From the NCBI GenBank assembly GCA_050184585.1, contig JBFXAF010000020.1, positions 1 to 48,466 on the forward strand: a DNA stretch of 48,466 bases. Direction: 5' to 3'. The notes under the pieces were generated by a model. That model did not search any database, was not told where the DNA came from, and saw only the letters and a program-made list of their open reading frames with translations. Position numbers and translations under genes: made by a program. How positions within the stretch are numbered: position 1 is the first letter of the stretch; every line of letters starts with the position of its first letter. This document shows, one piece after another, positions 1-8,230 of the stretch. Origin of the DNA: JBFXAF01 sp050184585 (GTDB lineage: Bacteria; Pseudomonadota; Alphaproteobacteria; Rhizobiales; Rhizobiaceae).

Positions 1-52
1 GGCGCCGTGCCTCGCCGGTGATCAGTTCGATACGTCGATAATCGTCAGCCAT
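1..52 (-). CDS. Transposase N-terminus (partial, runs off the window)
   Basis: Only the first 17 codons are present, from the ATG at 50-52 towards base 1. They read MADDYRRIELITGEARR, which resembles the opening of the small helix-turn-helix transposase subunit (OrfA/TnpA) of IS3 and IS66 elements. In those proteins a basic tract then leads into the DNA-binding helix-turn-helix. The HTH itself is not in the window, so the family cannot be settled. The gene points away from the EAL remnant. An 8-bp perfect hairpin (61-80) lies just upstream of the start. Confidence 0.55.
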   Translation of the reverse strand, partial: MADDYRRIELITGEARR

Positions 53-60
53 AAGCCTGT

Positions 61-80
61 GCTTGAGGATAGCCTCAAGC
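61..80 (-). other. Hairpin upstream of the IS transposase start
   Basis: GCTTGAGG (61-68) and CCTCAAGC (73-80) form a perfect 8-bp stem with a four-base loop, 8 bases before the transposase ATG. No T-run follows on the minus strand. In IS elements such leaders can reduce transposase translation from outside transcripts; that role is inference here. Confidence 0.45.
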
Positions 81-125
81 CTCCCGCGTTATGCCGACTG
101 TCCGGTCGAAATGGGGGCCGGTTCA

Positions 126-266
126 GGCGTCGAGACCGAGAACCAGGCGACGCTGCTCAGGGCCGCCGGCTGCGAAGTGGTGCAGGGCTTCCTGTTCGGC
201 AGGCCGGCGCCGCTGGTCATCGACAATGGCCAGGCGCGGCCGGTCACTCAGCGCATGGCGCACTGA
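126..266 (+). pseudogene. EAL-domain (c-di-GMP phosphodiesterase) C-terminal remnant
   Basis: The frame from 126 to the TGA at 264-266 encodes about 46 residues beginning GVETENQATLLRAAGC and continuing QGFLFGRPAP. This is the C-terminal block of an EAL cyclic-di-GMP phosphodiesterase domain, whose usual form is AEGVET..Q...L...GC...QG(Y/F)LFGRP. The preceding A and E are missing because the insertion-sequence tip takes their place. All catalytic residues (EAL, DDFG and others) would lie upstream and are gone, so this is a dead 3' fragment. It is convergent with the methyltransferase gene that ends five bases further on. The parent protein may also have carried GGDEF or sensor domains, which cannot be seen. 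Confidence 0.8.
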
Positions 267-271
267 GCGCG

Positions 272-1288
272 TCAGCGCCGCGCCAGGAACACCTTGAACG
301 CGGTATCCCGCGCGACCTCTGCGACGCTGGAGAAGCGCGCGGCAAGCGTCGCCTCATAGGGCAGTTGCCGGTTCGCCACCATGGCCAGCCGGCCCCTCGG
401 CCGGAGCGCCGCGTGCGAGGCCGCGATCATCGCCTGCCCGATCGCCGGCTCGGCGGCGCGTCCGCGATGGAATGGCGGGTTCATGACGATCAGGTCGTAG
501 CGGCGCGCCGGCGGCTCGGTCTCGAGATCGGCCCACACGGTCTGCGAATCGATGCGGGGCGTCAGACGCGCGATGTTGGAGCGCGCCGCCGCCGCCGATT
601 CGAAGTCGGCCTCGTAGAGATCGACGCGGCGAACCGCGGGGAAGCGCTCCGCGACCGAGACGGCGAGGAAGCCCCAGCCCGCCCCGAAATCGGCGACATC
701 GCCGGCGACGTCCGCGGGCAGGTTCCGGGCGAGCAGGCGCGAGGCGGCGTCGACGCGGTCGTGGCTGAACATGCCAGGAGCGGTTTCGAACCGGCCATCG
801 ACCACGACAGCCGGATTGTCGGCGCGGAGCCTGATCGCGGCCTCGGCGGACCCGGTCCCGACGCGGAACCAGAAGACCACACCGTGATGCTTCGGGGCAT
901 GACCGTCCAGTGGCAGGAGCTTCGCAACCCTCAGCCGCAGACTTGCCGCGCCGTCCTCCTTGCCGCCGGCGACCACGACCAGGCCGCCCTGCCGGGTCCG
1001 TTCGATCGCGTCGGCCACGAACAGTTCATTGCGGCCGCGATGCCGACCGAGGAGAACGAGCGCCAGATCGTGGCTCTCGCCTTCCGGCTGCGGCTTGACG
1101 GCGTGGCCGGCGCGTTGCAGCGCGAGGAAATCCGGTCGGAACCCCTGGACGCAGCGGATGTCCGCCGCGAGGCCGTCGGGCAACCGGAATCCCGGTTCCG
1201 CGCCAAGGAACAGCGCGGGGGCGTTCCGTGAAGGGACTTCGAGTAGGCCCGCTTCGAAAGGGTGGAAGAGGGTTTTGGCGGCGCTCAT
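272..1288 (-). CDS. Class I SAM-dependent methyltransferase, RsmC-like
   Basis: A 338-residue protein with the layout of the RsmC/RlmG family, which methylates N2 of guanine in rRNA (RsmC acts on 16S G1207). The N-terminal half is a degenerate methyltransferase-like domain. The C-terminal half has SAM-binding motif I, DFGAGWGFLA, near residue 200, and the catalytic NPPFH motif near residue 270, typical of enzymes that methylate exocyclic amino groups of bases. Length is close to the usual 340. The ATG at 1288 begins MSAAKTLFHPFE. It is the last gene of the minus-strand series and is separated from pnp by the pnp terminator and a long palindrome, so it is probably transcribed separately. The family is secure; the exact target guanine is inferred. 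Confidence 0.8.
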   Translation of the reverse strand: MSAAKTLFHPFEAGLLEVPSRNAPALFLGAEPGFRLPDGLAADIRCVQGFRPDFLALQRAGHAVKPQPEGESHDLALVLLGRHRGRNELFVADAIERTRQGGLVVVAGGKEDGAASLRLRVAKLLPLDGHAPKHHGVVFWFRVGTGSAEAAIRLRADNPAVVVDGRFETAPGMFSHDRVDAASRLLARNLPADVAGDVADFGAGWGFLAVSVAERFPAVRRVDLYEADFESAAAARSNIARLTPRIDSQTVWADLETEPPARRYDLIVMNPPFHRGRAAEPAIGQAMIAASHAALRPRGRLAMVANRQLPYEATLAARFSSVAEVARDTAFKVFLARR

Positions 1289-1311
1289 CGACCGCGCCCC
1301 GCCGCTCGGAC

Positions 1312-1473
1312 CCGACCCCCCTCTGGCCTGCCGGCCATCTCCCCCTCAAGGGGGGAGATCGGCAGGTTCGGTCGGGTCACCCATCCTGCAAAGCCGGCGA
1401 TTGGCGGAAGCCGCCTCGACAGCCAATCTCCCCCCTTGAGGGGGAGATGGCCGGCAGGCCAGAGGGGGGTCGG
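1312..1473. repeat. Long perfect inverted repeat (48-bp arms), rhizobial intergenic palindrome
   Basis: The arm at 1312-1359 is the exact reverse complement of the arm at 1426-1473, over 48 bases, with a 66-base spacer. Each arm also contains a smaller self-complementary core (CTCCCCCTCAAGGGGGGAG type). Very similar CT-rich palindromes (CTGCCGGCCATCTCCCCC) are, from memory, scattered in many copies through Mesorhizobium-like genomes between genes. No second copy was noticed in this window. It lies between the 3' end of pnp and the start of the rsmC-like gene. It is probably a non-coding mobile palindrome that may also act as an RNA barrier; no function is proven. Confidence 0.85.
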
Positions 1474-1527
1474 AGAAGAAGGCACCATCACGTCCCAAGA
1501 ACAGTCGGCCGGGTGGCGGGTCAAACG

Positions 1528-1552
1528 AAAAAGGCGCGGCTCATGCCGCGCC
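1528..1552 (-). terminator. Rho-independent terminator of pnp
   Basis: On the minus strand GGCGCGGC and GCCGCGCC (plus positions 1545-1552 and 1533-1540) pair perfectly around a four-base loop, followed directly by five T residues (1528-1532 read as A on plus). It starts 27 bases after the pnp stop codon and closes the translation operon. Confidence 0.9.
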
Positions 1553-1578
1553 TCTTCTCAATCGTCGGAACGCGCCGC

Positions 1579-3723
<2,145 letters not shown>

Positions 3724-3965
3724 GTCCTGTCCTTCAATATGCGGGCCGGTGCGCCGCGAAACGCGGCGCGATAAACCGTCCCTGGGCTTCGTTAGGACGA
3801 GCCACGGGCAAGACAACGGGAGGTCCGGGGTAGAGCGGCGTCCTTGTCGGACGCGCCGGGCGTCCTGCAATCCTGCCCCATGACTGTCCAGGGGCGGCTC
3901 TTGCGTTCCCCTTGAACGCCGGGAGCCTGTCGGGCCACGCAACAACGAGGACCCGGATGCGCGAA

Positions 3966-3992
3966 CGGCGGACCTCGTTCGAGTGTCCGCCG
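3966..3992 (-). terminator. Hairpin just downstream of rpsO (partial terminator or processing site)
   Basis: CGGCGGAC (3966-3973) pairs with GTCCGCCG (3985-3992), and the stem can extend through CTC/GAG towards a small loop with one bulged base. It lies 12 bases after the rpsO stop codon. No T-run follows on the minus strand, so it is more likely a 3'-end stabiliser, pause or RNase III-type processing site between rpsO and pnp than a strong terminator. Confidence 0.5.
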
Positions 3993-4004
3993 ATCGAATT
4001 CCTG

Positions 4005-4274
4005 TTAGCGACGCAGGCCGAGCTTCTCGATCAGCGTCGAATAGCGCCCGTCGTCCTTCGACTTCAGATAGTCGAGCAGGCGGCGGCGCTGCGATACGAG
4101 CTTCAGGAGGCCGCGTCGCGAATGATTGTCCTTCACGTGGTCCTTGAAGTGCTCGGTGAGGTTCTTGATGCGCTCCGACAGGATCGCGACCTGGATCTCC
4201 GGAGAACCGGTGTCGCCCTTCTTCGTCGCGTATTCGCCCATGAGCGCCTGCTTGCGCTCCGCAGTTATCGACAT
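4005..4274 (-). CDS. rpsO: 30S ribosomal protein S15
   Basis: 89 residues, the standard length for S15, starting MSITAERKQALMGEYA and ending GLRR. S15 binds the central domain of 16S rRNA early in 30S assembly and contacts 23S rRNA in the B4 bridge. The conserved GDTGSPEIQVA and DNHSRRGLL blocks are present. It lies upstream of pnp as usual, but here truB is separated from it by corA and an SH3 gene, so rpsO probably needs its own promoter. A TATATG at 4369-4374 (minus) lies about 95 bases before the start and could be a -10 box; no good -35 was found with it. Confidence 0.98.
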   Translation of the reverse strand: MSITAERKQALMGEYATKKGDTGSPEIQVAILSERIKNLTEHFKDHVKDNHSRRGLLKLVSQRRRLLDYLKSKDDGRYSTLIEKLGLRR

Positions 4275-4438
4275 CGAACATCCTTTCTATTCTTCTTGGG
4301 GGACGCCCACGGCCGGGATGTCGTCCAGCGGGGGCCATTCACATCGCGCCAGGCGCAATGCTGCGGCGCATATAGTTGAACTCCGAAGGAAAAGCCAGCC
4401 CATTTAGGAAAGCGGCGGCGGGCGGGCCTGGCGCCGGT

Positions 4439-4954
4439 TCAGTGGCTGTCTTCCTCGCACTTCAGATAGGCGTCGAAGACCCAGCCTTCCGCATTGTCCT
4501 CCGCCAGCCGCTCGACCGCGTACCAGAGCTTGCCGTTGTGCGTCTTCTCATCATACGGGCGCACCCTCACGCCGTTCTGCCAAGTCCCGAGGATCTTTCC
4601 GTTCGGTTCCTCGCGCACGTTGAGCGGCGTGCCGGTCGGGTCGGAGACGGTGCAGAAAGGACCCAGCTCGTCCTTGCCGTTGCATGTCAGATAGGCGCCG
4701 AAGACCCAGCCCCATGCCTCGGCATAGCGCGACACCAGCGCCCAGCGGGAGCCGGCTTGGTCGCGATGCTCGATGAACTCGACGACCGCTCCACGGTTCA
4801 GCGTCGAGAGGATCCGGCCGTTCGGCCCGTCGCGGACGTTGAGCGGCGTGCCGGTCGGATCAACGACCGTGCAGACCGGCGCACCCCCGCACGCGGACGC
4901 CTCGGCGGCGGCGAAGGCCATCATCACTGCAAGGAAAGGGACCGTGTGTCGCAT
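4439..4954 (-). CDS. Secreted tandem SH3-domain (SH3b) protein
   Basis: 171 residues from the ATG at 4954, which has GGAGG eight bases upstream; an upstream in-frame ATG at 5005 lacks this and would hide the signal peptide. Residues 1-21 form a signal peptide ending AEASA. Two bacterial SH3 repeats follow, each starting CTV(V/S)DPTGTPLNVR and ending WVF(G/D)AYL.C, so each contains a cysteine pair that could form a disulfide. Such domains usually bind peptidoglycan or act as periplasmic protein modules; no catalytic domain is attached. The gene sits with corA between truB and rpsO, an unusual place. Its precise job is unknown. Confidence 0.85.
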   Translation of the reverse strand: MRHTVPFLAVMMAFAAAEASACGGAPVCTVVDPTGTPLNVRDGPNGRILSTLNRGAVVEFIEHRDQAGSRWALVSRYAEAWGWVFGAYLTCNGKDELGPFCTVSDPTGTPLNVREEPNGKILGTWQNGVRVRPYDEKTHNGKLWYAVERLAEDNAEGWVFDAYLKCEEDSH

Positions 4955-5020
4955 CAAGGACGCCTCCAGCCAACCCGCGGTCAGGAAACGGGCGCATTCC
5001 GCCAAAAGCGTGACCCCACC

Positions 5021-6130
5021 TCAGAGCCACCGCTTCAGCTTGAAGATCAGCACCATGATCGCACCGACCAGGATCATGGCGCCAAGCGCGACGGGATAGC
5101 CGAAATAGGTCGCGAGCTCAGGCATGTTCCACGGCGATGCGTCCGGCGAGAAGTTCATGCCCCAGATGCCGGCGAGGAAGGTGAGCGGGATGAAGATGAC
5201 CGAGACGATGGTCAGGAAGGAGATCACGTCGTTGGTCTTGGCCTGGCTGAGCGACAGGTGCATGTCGATCAGTCCGGTGAGCATGTCGCGCTGCGTGTCG
5301 ACGATCTCGATCAGCCGGACCGCATGGTCGAGCGTGTCGTTGAGGTAGGTCTTCGTCTCCCCCCTCAGGTAGTCGACCTCGGCGCGGATCAGCCCCGCGA
5401 GGGCATCGCGCAGCGGCCAGAGCGCACGGTTCAGTACGTTGGTCGAGCGGCGCAGTTCGTGGAGCTGCCGGGCCTGGTGCTTCTGCGGCTCTTCAAGAAG
5501 TTCGTCCTCGATGCGGTCGATGGCCTCGCCGATGACCTCGACCGGCGGGAAGTAGCTGTCGACGATCGCGTCCATCAGTGCGTAGGCAAGGTAGTCGGCG
5601 TCGCGGGTCCTGATGCGGCTCGACACGGACGATTCGATGCGCTTCCGCACCGGGCCGAACGGATCGCCCTCGCGCTCCTGGAAGGTCACGACGAAGCCCT
5701 CGCCGAAGAACACCGATATCTGCTCGTAACGATGCGTCGCGTGGTCGTCGATCATCGAGAGCACGACGTAGGCGTGATGTTCGAAGAAATCGATCTTCGG
5801 CCTCTGGCCGGTGTTGATCGTGTCCTCGATCGCGAGGGGGTGGAGATTGAAGATGCGGCCGATGTCGGCGATCAGGTCGATGTTGGCGAGCCCGATGCAG
5901 TCGAGCCACACGATGGGCCAGTCATCGCAGTTGGCGTTCACGTCCTCGAGGCTCGCGTTCTGGATGGTCTCGGTGCGGTCGGGCGCGATCAGCGTCAGCG
6001 TCAGCGCCGACTGCCGCGCGTTCGGATCGGCGACGAGGGTCCCCGGCGAGGCGCCGATGGGCGACCGCTTGGTCTTCGTCCGAACCCGCTTCGGCGCCGG
6101 GGTCCTAGCCATCGCTGCCTCGCTCGACAT
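5021..6130 (-). CDS. corA: CorA-family divalent cation transporter
   Basis: A 369-residue CorA-type channel for Mg2+ (or Co2+/Ni2+) in the inner membrane. The large N-terminal cytoplasmic domain is followed by two C-terminal transmembrane helices. The signature GMN motif is at residues 324-326, within FLAGIWGMNF, at the end of the first helix; the protein ends with a short basic tail KLKRWL. The N-terminus has an extra basic stretch (about residues 8-25). The start is undecided: an ATG at 6112 has a better ribosome site (GAGG five bases ahead) than the one at 6130. The gene is on the same strand as truB and rpsO but normally does not occur in this operon. Which metal is carried cannot be read from the sequence. 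Confidence 0.92.
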   Translation of the reverse strand: MSSEAAMARTPAPKRVRTKTKRSPIGASPGTLVADPNARQSALTLTLIAPDRTETIQNASLEDVNANCDDWPIVWLDCIGLANIDLIADIGRIFNLHPLAIEDTINTGQRPKIDFFEHHAYVVLSMIDDHATHRYEQISVFFGEGFVVTFQEREGDPFGPVRKRIESSVSSRIRTRDADYLAYALMDAIVDSYFPPVEVIGEAIDRIEDELLEEPQKHQARQLHELRRSTNVLNRALWPLRDALAGLIRAEVDYLRGETKTYLNDTLDHAVRLIEIVDTQRDMLTGLIDMHLSLSQAKTNDVISFLTIVSVIFIPLTFLAGIWGMNFSPDASPWNMPELATYFGYPVALGAMILVGAIMVLIFKLKRWL

Positions 6131-6162
6131 CCGTTCCCGGGGCAGACTACCGCAGGAGCGGT

Positions 6163-7101
6163 TCAGCCCGCAAAGACCCGTTTCGGCTTGAACATGCCAG
6201 CCTCCACCGCGCCGATGGCGACCAGCCGGCCGCGGGCGGTGGCGCAGACCTCATCGGCCTCGACAGGCGCGTCGCGGCCCCGCACGATGACGGCGTTGCC
6301 GAGCCTAATGCGGGCCGCGGCGTCGTCGCCGAGGGCGATCGACGGCATGTTCTCCAACGCCGATCCGGTGTCCAGGAGGAGCGCGTCGAGGCGCGTGACG
6401 TCGATTGCCTCGATGTCCTCTCCGCGCGCGGCCTCCATCTGCTCGAGGGTGACCAGGTCCTCCGGCGCGAACGGATCGACAAGTTCGCGCCTGAGTTCGG
6501 CGACGTGACCATAGCAGCCGAGATCGCGGCCGAGGTCGCGGGCGAGGCTGCGCACATAGGTGCCCTTGCCGCACTCGACTTCCAGCACCGAGTGGCCGTC
6601 GGCGGTCGTTTCGATCAGCTCCAGCCGGTCGATTTCCACTTCGCGAGGGGGGATATCAAGTGTCCCCCCATCCCGCGCCACGTCGTAGGCCCGCTCGCCG
6701 CCGATCCTGACGGCGGAGAACTGCGGAGGCTTCTGTAGGATGACGCCGGTGTAGTTCGGCAGCAGCGCGCGGACGGCATCGGGTCCGGGCCGGATATCCG
6801 AGCTCTTCGTCGCCGGCCCCTCGCGGTCGTCGGTCGATCGTTCCTCGCCCCAGGCGATCGTGAAGCGGTAGACCTTGGTCCCGTCCATGACATAGGGCAC
6901 GGTCTTCGTCGCCTCTCCAAGCGCGATCGGCAGCATGCCGGACGCCAGCGGATCGAGCGTGCCGGCGTGCCCGGCTTTCTCGGCCTGGAACAGCCACTTC
7001 ACCTTCGACACGGCTTCGGTCGAGCCCATGCCCACGGGCTTGTCGAGGATCAGCCAGCCGGAAACCGGTCGGCCCTTCTTGCGGCGGGGGCGGGACATCA
7101 A
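6163..7101 (-). CDS. truB: tRNA pseudouridine-55 synthase TruB
   Basis: 312 residues. TruB makes pseudouridine 55 in the T-loop of tRNAs and also acts as a tRNA-folding chaperone. The catalytic aspartate is D50 in GHAGTLDPLASGML, with the family's KPVGMGST block near residue 22 and CGKGTYVRSLARDLG further on. The C-terminal part carries a short PUA-like region. The ATG overlaps the last four bases of rbfA (ATGA), showing translational coupling. Length is normal. Confidence 0.97.
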   Translation of the reverse strand: MMSRPRRKKGRPVSGWLILDKPVGMGSTEAVSKVKWLFQAEKAGHAGTLDPLASGMLPIALGEATKTVPYVMDGTKVYRFTIAWGEERSTDDREGPATKSSDIRPGPDAVRALLPNYTGVILQKPPQFSAVRIGGERAYDVARDGGTLDIPPREVEIDRLELIETTADGHSVLEVECGKGTYVRSLARDLGRDLGCYGHVAELRRELVDPFAPEDLVTLEQMEAARGEDIEAIDVTRLDALLLDTGSALENMPSIALGDDAAARIRLGNAVIVRGRDAPVEADEVCATARGRLVAIGAVEAGMFKPKRVFAG

Positions 7102-7496
7102 TCGCCCCGCTGGTCTTTGTCGTCGTCGAGGTCGCGCGCCACTTCCGGCGACCTCAGCAGGGCGTCGATCCTGGCCATGTTGTCGTAGCTCGTATCGATG
7201 CGGAAGCGCACCTCGGGCATGTACTTCATCTGCCGAAGCGCCGGCGAAAGCCGTCCCCGGATGAACCTGGCGTTGCGGTTCAGCGCCTCGATCACGGCCG
7301 CATCGTCCTTCGCGCCGAGCGGAGAGACAAAGGCCGTGGCGATCTTCAGATCCGGCGACATGCGGACCTCGTTGACGGAGATGACCGTCGCCTCGACCAA
7401 ATCGTCGCGCACGTCGCCGCGCTGGAGGATGTCCGACAGCGCGTGGCGGACCTGCTCGCCGACGCGGAGCTGGCGCTGGGATGGACCGGCTGGCAA
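7098..7496 (-). CDS. rbfA: Ribosome-binding factor A
   Basis: 132 residues. RbfA is a single KH-like-fold protein that binds the 30S neck and helps mature the 5' end of 16S rRNA, particularly in the cold. The sequence has the family's QLRVGEQVRHALSDIL start and RIDTSYDNMARID near the C-terminus, with an acidic tail. It overlaps truB by four bases. Two small hypothetical genes lie between it and infB, where the two are commonly adjacent. Confidence 0.96.
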   Translation of the reverse strand: MPAGPSQRQLRVGEQVRHALSDILQRGDVRDDLVEATVISVNEVRMSPDLKIATAFVSPLGAKDDAAVIEALNRNARFIRGRLSPALRQMKYMPEVRFRIDTSYDNMARIDALLRSPEVARDLDDDKDQRGD

Positions 7497-7508
7497 AAAG
7501 TTCTCCGA

Positions 7509-7823
7509 TTATCTGTCGATCTTCTTATCCAGAAGCCGAACGACCGTGTCGATGGCAATCCGCTCCGCGCGGGCTTCGACACTATGGTCTATTACAGAGT
7601 TCAACGTCGAGAGAATCGCCTTCAGCTGACCGTTGTGATCGTCGACCGCACGCTGCAATTCCTCCACTCGCTGCCGAAGGCGTTCGTTCTCTTCTTCAAG
7701 GCGCGTGACCGATCGCTCAAGACGAAGGATGTTCTTGAGAAACTCCGCGGCCCGTTTCCAACCAAAGGCTGAATCCTCCGCCGGACCCTCGGCTGGCTTG
7801 GGCGACGTTTCAGGCATCGCCAA
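7509..7823 (-). CDS. Small coiled-coil protein of unknown function
   Basis: 104 residues, not recognised. Residues 1-20 are low-complexity and acidic. Residues about 30-70 are a strong predicted coiled coil with leucine heptads (RLERSVTRLEEENERLRQ). The tail VVRLLDKKIDR is amphipathic. There is no signal peptide or membrane segment. Its start overlaps the end of the upstream gene by 14 bases, and its stop lies 12 bases before rbfA, so it is co-transcribed with the operon. Base composition looks less GC-rich than infB or rbfA. With its partner it may form a protein complex; a role in translation is possible only by position. Confidence 0.7.
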   Translation of the reverse strand: MAMPETSPKPAEGPAEDSAFGWKRAAEFLKNILRLERSVTRLEEENERLRQRVEELQRAVDDHNGQLKAILSTLNSVIDHSVEARAERIAIDTVVRLLDKKIDR

Positions 7824-8175
7824 GTCTTGATGTCAGCTTTTCGAGGAGCGACCAGTTTCTTTCGATGTCGCTAAGGATGATCTCATTCCTGCCCGCAGCC
7901 TCGACATTCCACGCGCCGACATCACGGACTTGACCTTCCAGTCGATCGGCAACGGCCTCCAGAACGGGAACGGTGTCATCCAACGCGCGCACAATGTGGC
8001 TGGCGTTGAGGAACTGTTCTCCACCCACGGCGGCCAGATCGCCGTTCAATTGGGATAGCGCAAAGCAGGCGTGGGAGAATTCGAGCTTCTCCAAGAATTC
8101 CCTGCCTGCTTTGCTCTGTGGCGAAGCCACCGCTTTTGGCTGAATCTGAACGCCCATGGCCGTATGACTAGACAT
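7810..8175 (-). CDS. Hypothetical helical protein between infB and rbfA
   Basis: 121 residues starting MSSHTAMGVQIQPKAV, not recognised. After a polar N-terminus of about 20 residues, the rest reads as a bundle of amphipathic helices: KAGREFLEKLEFSHACFAL, then NASHIVRALDDTVPVLEAV, then SDIERNWSLLEKLTSRLG. No signal peptide or membrane helix. It lies 55 bases after infB and overlaps the coiled-coil gene that follows. The overlapping frames suggest a two-gene cassette whose products act together. The pair interrupts an otherwise conserved operon. An ATG at 8157 (MGVQIQP) is an alternative start. Confidence 0.65.
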   Translation of the reverse strand: MSSHTAMGVQIQPKAVASPQSKAGREFLEKLEFSHACFALSQLNGDLAAVGGEQFLNASHIVRALDDTVPVLEAVADRLEGQVRDVGAWNVEAAGRNEIILSDIERNWSLLEKLTSRLGDA

Positions 8176-8230
8176 GATCGCTACCTGCCGTGTGTTCCGC
8201 CTCTATCCAGCCAATCTAAGCATGGGCCTG

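Larger units (their letters stand above)
1..125 (-). mobile_element. End of an insertion sequence (partial, IS3-like tip)
   Basis: This is the terminal part of an insertion sequence; the rest lies outside the window. Read on the minus strand, the element starts with TGAACCGGCCCCCAT at 125, a TG-tipped, C-rich end of the kind seen in IS3-family inverted repeats, and a transposase start follows 73 bases inside at 52. On the plus side of the tip, from base 126, a coding frame for the C-terminus of an EAL domain begins at once. That sharp junction fixes the boundary at about 125/126. The family assignment comes from memory of such ends and is moderate; the transposase N-terminus could also fit an IS66-type TnpA. 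Confidence 0.6.
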
